In this document: one piece after another, positions 1-7,561 of the stretch
Layout: each line of letters starts with the position of its first letter
Numbering within the stretch: the first letter of the stretch is position 1
Assembly: GCA_013388845.1 (NCBI GenBank)
Contig: JACAEN010000032.1
Location: 37,693-101,692 of the forward strand
DNA: 64,000 bases
Source of the DNA: Chloroflexota bacterium
GTDB taxonomy: Bacteria; Chloroflexota; Dehalococcoidia; GIF9; AB-539-J10
Direction: 5' to 3'
Program-made: the position numbers and the translations under genes
The notes under the pieces: model-generated
The model's input: only the letters and a program-made list of their open reading frames with translations
Told to the model about the DNA's origin: nothing
Databases searched by the model: none

Positions 1-20
1 ATTTTGTCTTGAAAACTCAT
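1..20 (-). CDS. 5' end of a minus-strand gene leaving the window
   Basis: Reading leftwards from position 20 there is an ATG followed by five more open codons (MSFQDK). A strong Shine-Dalgarno AAAGGAGGT lies about 6 nt upstream, at roughly 26-36. Only seven codons at most are inside the window, so the product cannot be named. The quality of the ribosome site is the sole reason to call a gene. Confidence 0.45.
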
Positions 21-240
21 TGGATGACCTCCTTTCCTTTAAATTTTAGTTAGAGCCTCGGTCACCCAATGCTTGCTATGAATCTGAGAGAATCCTAAGA
101 AGCTTGAAATAACCTAAACTTAAACTACTAACCACATCATATACCTATTGTTGAAATTGTCAAGCCCCATCGTGGCTCCATTCGTGTTTTGCGTCCGCCT
201 CAAGCGCTAAGTAATAAATCCGACTCCGCCTTTGCTAATC

Positions 241-365
241 TGGCTGAGAAGGCGCCGAAGGGCGAAGAGCTAAGATTCAGAGCATTCTCAAAATGGCTTA
301 GCAATTGCCCTACCACCCCACAGGGTTCGAGGAAGTTAAGCAAACAATTTGGCTTAATGTACAAT
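241..365 (+). pseudogene. Decayed gene fragment, copy 1 of a direct repeat
   Basis: This stretch reads as a peptide containing LRFRAFSKWLSNCPTTP and then SRKLSKQFGL. It is closely matched by 4266-4376, where the same frame gives LRFNAFLKWLSNCPTTP. Many of the differences between the copies are codon-level, so both look like remnants of one protein-coding family rather than a random DNA repeat. The open frame here (189-380) could still be translated as a 63-residue peptide, but no good ribosome site precedes it. I do not recognise the parent family. The two copies point the same way and bracket the first 4 kb. Confidence 0.5.
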
Positions 366-415
366 GAAGAAAGGGATTGAATCCCCAAAATCTTCCTCAA
401 AAGCCTGACTGAATC

Positions 416-424
416 TGCTATAAT
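416..424 (+). promoter_or_regulatory. Extended -10 promoter candidate
   Basis: TGCTATAAT is a consensus TGnTATAAT extended -10 element. It would start RNA near 431, about 35 nt before the ATG at 466. No convincing -35 box is visible, which is usual for extended -10 promoters. Confidence 0.45.
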
Positions 425-465
425 ATCAATGTAATATTCATAGAGCCAGAAATAAGGGTGAAGAT

Positions 466-1224
466 ATGGAGAATACTAGTGTGCTAAATTACGTAGATGA
501 GTGGGAACAAAAAGTAGGTAAAAAACTGCGCGCAGATTTTACAGAAGAATTGGATATATTTGAGCGGGCGCTAGACAACCTTGCGACTTGTATAAATCAA
601 AATTATCTCGGCCAGCCAGACTTGGTAAAAAAGATTGTTGTTGAAGACTATAAATCATTGGATTCAAAAACGCTAGGCTTCTTTGGTTCTTGGATTCTTC
701 TTGGTGAGGCTTTAGTGAGGCTTCAAGCAGCACGTCGGCTTTTCTTATCCGGATATCTGAGCAGAGCTCTTGCGTCTACGCGTGATGCACTAGAATCAGC
801 TATGACAGCGGATATTTGCAAAAATGATGGCTTACAGGTCAAGAAGTGGATTAAGGGTAAGCAGATAAAACTGACTGACAAATACAAATATCATCCCGTA
901 CTTAACTGGACGATATGGAAAACTGCTCAGGAAATTATGAACCCGCTAGGGACACATTCATATATGCAAGCCCCATATTTATCATCATTGCCACAACAGG
1001 CTATCCTATTCCCTAATGATGCTGAAATTCAATCGATGTATAAGCACGATGGCCAATTCGTGTTGCAACGGATGCTGGTTCGTTGCTTACAAATGCTGTT
1101 ATATATAAAGCACGTTTATCCTAAAGCAAAGTCACAGGTGAAAGAATTAGACGACACTGTGGCTAAGCTCACCGGTTTACTCGAAAGGGGACTCCAAATA
1201 CCATTGGATGAACTACTGAATTGA
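466..1224 (+). CDS. Hypothetical helical protein, 252 aa
   Basis: I do not recognise the family. The protein looks soluble and mostly helical, with no signal peptide or membrane segment. Residues ~85-120 carry a run rich in Ala, Leu and Arg (RLQAARRLFLSGYLSRAL followed by TRDALES). This is reminiscent of HEPN-like or DUF5677-like helical bundles, but the RxxxxH motif of HEPN nucleases is not seen. The ATG at 466 lies in a GGTGAAGAT context, which is a weak ribosome site. An extended -10 promoter sits upstream at 416-424. The gene is clearly richer in A+T than the housekeeping genes further right, which fits an acquired accessory segment. Confidence 0.6.
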   Translation: MENTSVLNYVDEWEQKVGKKLRADFTEELDIFERALDNLATCINQNYLGQPDLVKKIVVEDYKSLDSKTLGFFGSWILLGEALVRLQAARRLFLSGYLSRALASTRDALESAMTADICKNDGLQVKKWIKGKQIKLTDKYKYHPVLNWTIWKTAQEIMNPLGTHSYMQAPYLSSLPQQAILFPNDAEIQSMYKHDGQFVLQRMLVRCLQMLLYIKHVYPKAKSQVKELDDTVAKLTGLLERGLQIPLDELLN

Positions 1225-1280
1225 CTCTGGAAAAATGAGTTTCGGTTGGTCTATTAAACTTAATGGAGTTAGATGATCTT

Positions 1281-1391
1281 ATGGCAGACAAGAAAGCGCC
1301 TAAGAAGACAAGAAGAAAGCGAGTTACTTTTTATATTCGCCCTAAAGGAAGTAAGAGAAGGAAGAAAGTCTCATTTCTGGCCCGACGATAA
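1281..1391 (+). CDS. Very basic 36-aa peptide
   Basis: ATG at 1281 opens a 36-codon frame starting MADKKAPKKTRRKR and containing RPKGSKRRKKVSFLARR; nearly half the residues are Lys or Arg. It overlaps, in another frame, the 5' part of the longer frame that begins at 1273. The Lys/Arg pattern looks like a real small basic protein, whereas the competing frame reads like its shifted shadow. A GGAG element lies about 14 nt upstream. The stop is 8 nt before the ATG at 1399, so translation of the next gene may be coupled. A second small Lys-rich protein at 39097-39186 begins in a similar way. Confidence 0.45.
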   Translation: MADKKAPKKTRRKRVTFYIRPKGSKRRKKVSFLARR

Positions 1392-1398
1392 TATTATT

Positions 1399-1932
1399 AT
1401 GGCTACGGACCATCATAGAAAAATCGAGAACTGCTTGGTAACATTGGGTGCTGAATGGAAAAGCCAAAGGAGAATCAGGAAAGTTTATCGCGGAAGTGAG
1501 CACCCGCTATCAATAGTTGACCCTAGATCAAAACGGGTGGTGAATTATCAACCAGATGTGTATTTTATACTAAGGAACAATAGGAAGCTGATCTTTGAAA
1601 TCTTAGATAGTGAAGCAGAGAAACAGGACATCATAATTGCAGATGTCATTCGCTCATTCCTCGTTGAAAATGTAGATGGATTGTTTTTTATTCATCCTGG
1701 GCCTGAAACTGTTGAAACCAGAATTTTTGAAGCTTTAATAACAATCTATAAAGGACTAGTCCGCAAGGGAGTAGACGAGTCTGAACTCCCTAATCGGAAG
1801 AAAACCGGTCCTTTGTTGGTGCCGACAAGTGAAGTAAATATCGCACAGGAGTTAAAGAACAAACTGACTCAATACGCTGATGAAGGTAAATGGTTTAAAT
1901 CGTTACAGCCACTGAAATCGAAAGCTGTTTGA
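1399..1932 (+). CDS. Hypothetical protein, possible PD-(D/E)XK-like fold
   Basis: I chose the ATG at 1399 (178 aa) over the longer start at 1273 (219 aa), because the extra 42 residues overlap the basic 36-aa frame and look non-native. The core reads YQPDVYFIL, then about a dozen residues later LIFEILDSE. This spacing resembles the D...E strand-turn-strand of PD-(D/E)XK nucleases, but the Lys of the ExK motif is absent. Nuclease activity is therefore doubtful. The C-terminal part (IAQELKNKLTQYADEGK) is amphipathic. The gene follows the basic peptide with an 8-nt gap and no ribosome site of its own. Confidence 0.5.
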   Translation: MATDHHRKIENCLVTLGAEWKSQRRIRKVYRGSEHPLSIVDPRSKRVVNYQPDVYFILRNNRKLIFEILDSEAEKQDIIIADVIRSFLVENVDGLFFIHPGPETVETRIFEALITIYKGLVRKGVDESELPNRKKTGPLLVPTSEVNIAQELKNKLTQYADEGKWFKSLQPLKSKAV

Positions 1933-1935
1933 ACA

Positions 1936-2715
1936 TCAATCCCAAGCATACTTACCAACATTAGGGAAATTAACAGTAAAGAAGCTACCATCGCGGGTTG
2001 CTTCATTGAGAACTGTAGTTATCATCATCTCAAGCGATTCTGGCATCCAAAATTCCGAAGCAGCTACAGCAAGAATATCCAGACCTATTTCCATTTCTTT
2101 CGTGCCTTTCTTCACTTTTAATACAGGAATATTTGGGAATCGATCGTCATTAGAAATCTTGTCTGGTAGCGAAGCAATTTTTGTCTCCCATCCACGTTTC
2201 TCTAACCATCGAGCGAGTCCGCTTATATTAAGCCAACTGAGAATAAAGAATTCACCTGTCGTGAGGGCAAATCGTAATTCTCTAGAGACCGGAAAAATCG
2301 TATACGGAGCAAGCATACGACTAAAGTGAACAGTGGGAATTATATTGCTCATAACCGGCAACGGCAAATCATTTCTATGTTTGAAGACCGACATGCAGCG
2401 ATTGAGTATATACTCGCGAATTCTGGAGGCCTCTTGTTCTGGTATGTTAATGATTTTCTCTGTATGAAATGCACAAAATGATATATATTCTCCAAAAACG
2501 CGCGATGATGCGAATTCACGCTTTGCTTCGTCTAGTACCCGTTCCAAGCTCTTTATATATGTAAGCAACGGCGATTTACACATTATCTTAGTGATGGTGG
2601 CATTAGCGAATTGGGAGTGAGTACCTGTTTCAAGGCCCTGTTGAACCAGGGCTAGTTGCTTCCCTTGGCGTATAGTGCGTGGCGTCTGTAATTTACCGGC
2701 TTTGACTTCAATCAA
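1936..2715 (-). CDS. Truncated nuclease-like protein
   Basis: The frame begins at a TTG at 2715 but stays open upstream to 2880 without any ATG, GTG or TTG. The upstream codons read GDITVYDKSRDTFEL and join directly to IEVKAGK. Together these give D-x14-E-x-K, a textbook PD-(D/E)XK nuclease active site. The nominal start therefore falls inside the catalytic motif, and the native 5' end appears lost. The break lies close to the radC remnant at 2934-3105. The rest (259 aa) is soluble and unrecognised, with the segment ISGLARWLEKRGWETKIA in its middle. It is either a recently truncated gene or one that starts at a non-standard codon. Function is inferred from the motif only. Confidence 0.5.
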   Translation of the reverse strand: MIEVKAGKLQTPRTIRQGKQLALVQQGLETGTHSQFANATITKIMCKSPLLTYIKSLERVLDEAKREFASSRVFGEYISFCAFHTEKIINIPEQEASRIREYILNRCMSVFKHRNDLPLPVMSNIIPTVHFSRMLAPYTIFPVSRELRFALTTGEFFILSWLNISGLARWLEKRGWETKIASLPDKISNDDRFPNIPVLKVKKGTKEMEIGLDILAVAASEFWMPESLEMMITTVLNEATRDGSFFTVNFPNVGKYAWD

Positions 2716-2933
2716 TTCGAATGTATCTCTAGACTTGTCATAGACCGTGATGTCGCCAAACCTAAGAAAATTAGTTAGTGAAGTAAGGACTGTTAGTTGC
2801 CACCGTAAATAGATGAATACTCTCTGGGATGCTCGTAGGTATTCGCTCGTACAATTTAACCTCGTATTAATTTCTATGACTTAGCGGAGGTGATACTTGA
2901 TTTTACGTCAATATAATATAAGTTAACAAGCTG

Positions 2934-3105
2934 ACGAACTGTGCAGTTTTTCAGTTGCCTTTAAGCGCTAAGGGATAAATTCAATTTTGCTCGGGCTTAA
3001 GCTCTTTTCCCTTCTTTAATACCCAAAAAGTCCGAGTTGTATTTCTCAATCGGGCCAGCATCGGCAAAGCTGAAGTGGCGATTTTAGCCTATTATGACGT
3101 GCTTT
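2934..3105 (-). pseudogene. Remnant of the 3' end of radC
   Basis: Positions 2934-3105 align with 18533-18710, which is the last ~110 bases of the intact radC gene plus the sequence just downstream of it. Shared blocks include GGCATCGGCAAAGCTGAAG (here with one change) and CCTATTATGA. The remnant carries small indels and cannot encode the tail. A shorter echo of the downstream part (GACGAACTGTG) recurs at 3149. The rest of the gene-free interval 2881-3409 shows nothing else I can name. Confidence 0.65.
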
Positions 3106-3409
3106 ATCGCCTACTGCAGCACACTAGTCGCTTAATTAGTAACAACGTGACGAACTGTGTAGTTTAGAACTACCCAACAATCAGGTATGTAATAGAGTTC
3201 CAGTCCAGCAAAGTTGGGGGTACTAGACGATAGACAAAACTTTATGCTATTGTTGAGCCTTAACGTATAGTCCAACTAAAATGGCCGCGCTCGTTTGTCC
3301 AGATTACATAACTTATCCGCAATCAAGAGTGACCCAAGCCCCTAGCATCTTGACGCTGCTAATTTCATGGTGTAGTCCGCAAAAGACACGGCTCGACGGA
3401 GGATAAAGA

Positions 3410-4180
3410 ATGAAGACAAAGAAAAGAGAGGACCAACCGACTTCGCCAGTTGAATCCCGACCTGCGAACACAGCTAGCAGAACCTTTGCCCAAGACCTGT
3501 TCGATGGGGTTGCCCCCTCGTACGACACTTGGGCGCAAGTGCTGACTTTCTTTCAGTACCTTCGCTGGCGCGCGTCCTTGGTCTCGCGAATGGCTCTTCG
3601 GCCGGGAAACCTTGTGCTTGACGTATGTACCGGTACAGCCGGTGTCGCCCTGGAGATTGCCCACAACCATAATGCCCAAATCGTGGGGATTGATATTACG
3701 CGCTCGATGCTGGAAGCTGGTCTCTGCGCCGTCGAGAAGCAAAGCCTGGACGGCAGAGTCCAACTTATCCAGGGCTGCGCTGAGCATTTACCCTTCCCTG
3801 ATGAGACCTTCGATGCGGTTGTCTTCACCTACCTGTTGCGTTATGTCCAAGACCCTAATGCAACAATACGGGAGCTGTCTCGCGTACTGAAACCAGGCGG
3901 GCAATTGCTCTCGCTTGAGTTCGGCATTCCAAAAGCCCTCTGGATGAGAGCTCTATGGGAAATCTACAATAGGGTCGTCATGCCCGTAATGACCATCCCC
4001 GTTTCACGAGGTTGGCATCGTGTTGGCTGTTTCTTGGGTCCGAGTATCCGGGGCTTCTGTCAGCGGTATCCCGTTGACCGCCTCGCCGCGATATGGCGTG
4101 AAAACGGTATTACGCTGGCAGAAATGAGAGGCCTGCTGCACGGTGTAGCCATTGTCATGTGGGGAACGAAAGAGAAATAG
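3410..4180 (+). CDS. UbiE/MenG-like SAM-dependent methyltransferase
   Basis: This 256-aa class I methyltransferase resembles the UbiE/COQ5 family that C-methylates quinone precursors. The N-terminal FDGVAPSYDTW is the typical UbiE start region. Motif I is VLDVCTGTAGVALEI (residues ~67-81), and the acidic GIDITRSML follows. LPFPDETFDAVVFTYLLRYV is motif II, and LSRVLKPGGQLLSLEFG is motif III. The C-terminus is shorter on quinone-specific features, so another small-molecule substrate is possible. It is richer in G+C than the flanking A+T-rich patch and stands alone, with no quinone genes beside it. The ATG at 3410 follows a GGAGGATAA ribosome site. Confidence 0.8.
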   Translation: MKTKKREDQPTSPVESRPANTASRTFAQDLFDGVAPSYDTWAQVLTFFQYLRWRASLVSRMALRPGNLVLDVCTGTAGVALEIAHNHNAQIVGIDITRSMLEAGLCAVEKQSLDGRVQLIQGCAEHLPFPDETFDAVVFTYLLRYVQDPNATIRELSRVLKPGGQLLSLEFGIPKALWMRALWEIYNRVVMPVMTIPVSRGWHRVGCFLGPSIRGFCQRYPVDRLAAIWRENGITLAEMRGLLHGVAIVMWGTKEK

Positions 4181-4265
4181 AGACCGCTAGCCAGCCGAAT
4201 TACCTTATGGTGGACTTTTTCTGCTCAAATACGACCTCCACAGCATAGACACTTGGCTGTCTGCC

Positions 4266-4376
4266 AGAAGACGCCGAACGGCAAAGAACTAAGATTCAAT
4301 GCATTCCTGAAATGGCTTAGCAATTGCCCGACCACCCCAGGGGACTCGAGGAAGTTAAGCGAACAATTTGGCTAAA
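4266..4376 (+). pseudogene. Decayed gene fragment, copy 2 of a direct repeat
   Basis: This is the second copy of the fragment at 241-365, in the same orientation. It reads ELRFNAFLKWLSNCPTTP and ends at a TAA after SEQFG. It has no start codon of its own. The copies flank the 0.4-4.2 kb accessory genes and may mark the ends of an inserted segment, or two decayed members of one gene family. Confidence 0.5.
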
Positions 4377-4397
4377 TGTATAACGACACCCATCACC

Positions 4398-4907
4398 CTA
4401 TATGGTGATGCCCTTATACCAGACCAATAGTTTCTGCTTGCCTATTCTCTCGGTGACTTCGTTTATGTCGCCAAAGTAGATACAGTAACCAGGACAGGCA
4501 TTAACACAAGCCGGTTTAAGTCCCCGCTCAATCCGGTCCACGCAAAGGTCGCACTTTTGAGCCACTTTCTTCTCTTCATTAAACTGCATTACCCCGAGTG
4601 GACAGGCCTCAATACACTCCTTACAGCCGGTGCAAAGTTCCTCACTTATCAGCACGATTCCATCCTCTCGTTTGCTAATAGCGTCTACTGGGCAGGCATC
4701 CATGCATCGTGGCTGACTACAGTGCATGCAGTGAGTAACTGCATACCTCATCTGGGATTTGCCTTCAATTTCACGAGGACCATCGGGGTAGACCCGAATC
4801 CATCTTGGGCCAACGGGCAGATTGTGCTCCTGCTTGCAGGCGACCTCGCAGGTATTGCAGCCGAAACAATCTCTGGTATTGACAATAAGAGCATATTCCT
4901 TGGTCAT
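4398..4907 (-). CDS. Four-cluster ferredoxin subunit of a molybdopterin oxidoreductase
   Basis: This 169-aa protein is the electron-transfer beta subunit of a DMSO-reductase-type enzyme. It has sixteen cysteines in four [4Fe-4S] sets: C14/17/20/24, C60/63/68/72, C92/95/98/102 and C119/122/134/138. That is the usual pattern for DmsB/PsrB/NrfC-like subunits. No Tat signal or membrane segment is present, so it should act in the cytoplasm. Its ATG overlaps the end of the catalytic-subunit gene by 4 bp, which implies tight translational coupling. No membrane anchor gene follows, so the electrons probably go to or come from soluble carriers. Confidence 0.9.
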   Translation of the reverse strand: MTKEYALIVNTRDCFGCNTCEVACKQEHNLPVGPRWIRVYPDGPREIEGKSQMRYAVTHCMHCSQPRCMDACPVDAISKREDGIVLISEELCTGCKECIEACPLGVMQFNEEKKVAQKCDLCVDRIERGLKPACVNACPGYCIYFGDINEVTERIGKQKLLVWYKGITI

Positions 4908-7021
4908 TCGGGTTCCTCCTCAGCCAGATATATCTTGCAGAGCAGGACTCTCAGGTTGGTTGAGCCCATAGCCACATCATAGCCGGCAGGGTCATTGTCG
5001 GTGAGGATATTTATGTTCGATTTGTCCCAGCCGTGGTCAGGTGTTTTTACCTCAGGAAACCACCAACCGTGTTGAGCAGCGACTACCCTTGGGTCAATTC
5101 CGGTGGTTAGCTTAGCCCGTTGTTTAATCCTTCCCCGGGGACTTTCGATGAATACCCAGTCACCATCTTTTATGCCGTGCTTTTCAGCCGTCTGGGGATG
5201 AATTTCCACTATGGGGTCCGGATGTATTTCACGCAGCCAGGGAATCATGCGGTGCTCAGAGTGAAAGAAAACGGGGCACCTGGCTCCCGTAGTCAGTATA
5301 TAGGGATATTCCTTAGCCATTTCGGGTTTACTTACGGGGCTCTCAGGAATTTCGCGGTATCGGGGAAGAGGGTCGTAGCCCCACTCCTCAAACATAGTTG
5401 AGTAAAGCTCTACCTTCTTTGTAGGGGTAGAAAAGCCTTTCTTCTCATATTTTCGATATTCCGTCTCACCCCTGATATAGGGCATTTCCTTAGCCTTTTC
5501 CCAAGTAAGGCCGGTTGGCTCCAGGATATAATCCCAAGCGTCTTCTACCTTGTCAAACCAGTTCTTTTGCCCCAGTCTTTTACCCAGCTCATTAAATATC
5601 TTTTGGTCCTGCCAGCACTCCCCAATCTGCACAATCTTTTTTCTGGGGAATAGGTACCCGTGCCGCAGGAAATAGCCGCCGAGATAGTTCACTTCGAGCC
5701 AGGTAGCTGCAGGTAGTACCACGTCGGCTAGTTCAGCGGTTGGGGTCAGAAAGAAATCAGCCACGACTAGGAAGTCAACTTGCTTGAGCGCTTTGTAGAC
5801 CTCTCTGGCGTTAGCCCGGGTTATCACCGGGTTAGAGCCGTGAAGCTGCACAGCTTTTACAGGATAGGGCTTACCGGTCAAGATAGCATCCCACACCATC
5901 TTGGGCGTAACCAAGGCGACTCTCTGCGCTAGCTTGTAGGTATTGCCGCCGAGTTGTTTCTCTCTTTGCTCTGCGGACAATTCCCGATGCATTGCGAACT
6001 GACTCAGTGTTCGCAGTGGAGGTGGTGTAAAAAATACGTTGCCACCGGGAGCGTCTAGATTGCCCGTTATCGCCATAAGGTCGGTAAGGATGCGATTGTT
6101 GTCAGTGCAGTTTATCGTCTGCTCAATAGCTACGCCCCACTGAATGCAGGCGGGCTTGGTTTTGGCATAGAGTCGTGCAGCATCTTTTATTTTCGCGGCC
6201 GGTACCCAAGTAATCTTCTCTACCTTATCCAGCGGATATTCTTGCACCCGCTCAACGAACTTGTCCCACCCGTGGGTATATTTTTCAACAAATTCCTTAT
6301 CGTAAAGTCCTTCGCCAATTATCACATTAGCTATGCCCAGGGCAAGTGCCGTATCTGTCCCCGGTCTGAGCTGCAACCAGATGTCAGCTCGCCCTGCCAA
6401 ATAGGTTAGTCTCGGGTCGATAACAATTAGCCTGGCTCCCTCAGCCAGCACTCTGGAAAGGTTTTCAGCTTTATATTCGTCAGCGTGAGTCCAGACCACA
6501 TTGTTACCCCAGACCATGACACACTTAGGGTGGCCATCATAGTCGCACACAGGCAGGGCGCCACAGGTTATCAAAGTGGCTCCTAACCTCGAGACATAGC
6601 ACATATGGCCAGCAGTGATTACATTTGGTGTCCCCAGAAGGTTGGCAAAACGATACAGAGTTTCGGCATAGTCCCGGCCGGTGCCCTGTCCTATCACTAT
6701 GGCTTCAGGACCATACTTCCGTATAATCTCTTTATATTTATTGACAATAGTATCCAGAGCTTCGTCCCAAGATATACGTTGCCACTTACCCTCGCCCTTC
6801 TTACCAGAACGCTTGATTGGGTATTTGACACGGTCAGGGTGATAAACGAGTTGCAGGTAAGCTAGCCCCTTGCTGCACATGGTGCCGCGGTTGCTGGGAA
6901 CCTCCGGGTCTCCTTCAAGCTTGATAATGCGTCCATCTTTAACATGGACTAACACTCCGCAACCGCCGTGACATCCCCGGCAATTGCTTCTGATTACCTG
7001 CTCACCGCTCAATTCCACCAC
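4904..7021 (-). CDS. Molybdopterin (bis-MGD) oxidoreductase catalytic subunit
   Basis: This 705-aa protein belongs to the DMSO reductase superfamily. A [4Fe-4S] site is formed by C14, C17, C21 and C49, followed by KGLAYLQLVYHPDRVKYP. The Mo/W-bis-MGD domains run to about residue 560, and the molydopterin-dinucleotide-binding domain (SPRGRIKQRAKLTTGIDP) closes the C-terminus. Cys141 in GHMCYVSR is in place to ligate the metal, as in polysulfide-type reductases and acetylene hydratase. Residue 18 after the second cluster Cys is His, not the catalytic Asp of acetylene hydratase, so that activity is not supported. There is no Tat signal, so it is cytoplasmic. Neighbours (CoA ligase, aldehyde dehydrogenase) suggest a catabolic redox step, but the substrate is unknown. 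Confidence 0.88.
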   Translation of the reverse strand: MVELSGEQVIRSNCRGCHGGCGVLVHVKDGRIIKLEGDPEVPSNRGTMCSKGLAYLQLVYHPDRVKYPIKRSGKKGEGKWQRISWDEALDTIVNKYKEIIRKYGPEAIVIGQGTGRDYAETLYRFANLLGTPNVITAGHMCYVSRLGATLITCGALPVCDYDGHPKCVMVWGNNVVWTHADEYKAENLSRVLAEGARLIVIDPRLTYLAGRADIWLQLRPGTDTALALGIANVIIGEGLYDKEFVEKYTHGWDKFVERVQEYPLDKVEKITWVPAAKIKDAARLYAKTKPACIQWGVAIEQTINCTDNNRILTDLMAITGNLDAPGGNVFFTPPPLRTLSQFAMHRELSAEQREKQLGGNTYKLAQRVALVTPKMVWDAILTGKPYPVKAVQLHGSNPVITRANAREVYKALKQVDFLVVADFFLTPTAELADVVLPAATWLEVNYLGGYFLRHGYLFPRKKIVQIGECWQDQKIFNELGKRLGQKNWFDKVEDAWDYILEPTGLTWEKAKEMPYIRGETEYRKYEKKGFSTPTKKVELYSTMFEEWGYDPLPRYREIPESPVSKPEMAKEYPYILTTGARCPVFFHSEHRMIPWLREIHPDPIVEIHPQTAEKHGIKDGDWVFIESPRGRIKQRAKLTTGIDPRVVAAQHGWWFPEVKTPDHGWDKSNINILTDNDPAGYDVAMGSTNLRVLLCKIYLAEEEPE

Positions 7022-7240
7022 GCTGCCCTTTCCCTTCCTTGTTAGAATTCAAACTCCTGCGTAATTTTTGTCTTCTATAATAACACTTTTCCTATAGTAA
7101 GGAGAACAGGATGAGTGTTGCCTGTCAATGGCATGCTTTTAGATTTTAATAAACCCTATCCCCTTTCTTCTCCTCCCCTCGACAAGGGGAAGGTTTTACC
7201 CCTTGCAAAGTACCTGAAATGGCTAAATGTATGGCGTTGG

Positions 7241-7432
7241 TTAAAGCACATCTAACAAATCGGAGATATTTATTTCCAGCATCTTGATACTAGCCAGAAT
7301 TCGGTCAATGTTCTTATCCACTGCCTGAATACCACCTGACATAGCCTTCAACTCATTTACCTCTTGCTTAATGACTGAGATTTTCCGTGCCATTTTCTTT
7401 ATATTGATAATATCGATATTGTTGCTCGTCAT
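7241..7432 (-). CDS. Small coiled-coil protein, 63 aa
   Basis: The frame has a good ribosome site: AAGGAG about 10 nt before the ATG at 7432. The peptide is helical with a heptad-like pattern of Ile and Leu (ISVIKQEVNEL, then IDRILASIKMLEINISDLL), which suggests a coiled coil or oligomerising helix. I do not recognise it. It lies between the CoA ligase and molybdopterin-enzyme genes on the same strand and may belong to their transcript. The 7022-7240 gap before the oxidoreductase contains only a C/T-rich intergenic repeat. Confidence 0.6.
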   Translation of the reverse strand: MTSNNIDIINIKKMARKISVIKQEVNELKAMSGGIQAVDKNIDRILASIKMLEINISDLLDVL

Positions 7433-7561
7433 TGCTTTATTGCTCCTTACTTCATAGATTGATTGATTTGTTAACGACTTCTACCCTCTCCCAAAAGAAG
7501 AAGGGGCAGAGGGTGAGATTAACCAATGTTCTCTTTGGATTTCTCTTATTGTCAGCTTGTC

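Noticed and set aside
3365..3787. 140-codon minus-strand frame opposite the methyltransferase
   Set aside because: The plus-strand methyltransferase has all SAM-binding motifs; the opposite frame is a shadow with no ribosome site.
4904..7021. Acetylene hydratase
   Set aside because: Overall layout and Cys141 are compatible, but the catalytic Asp next to the cluster Cys is replaced by His.
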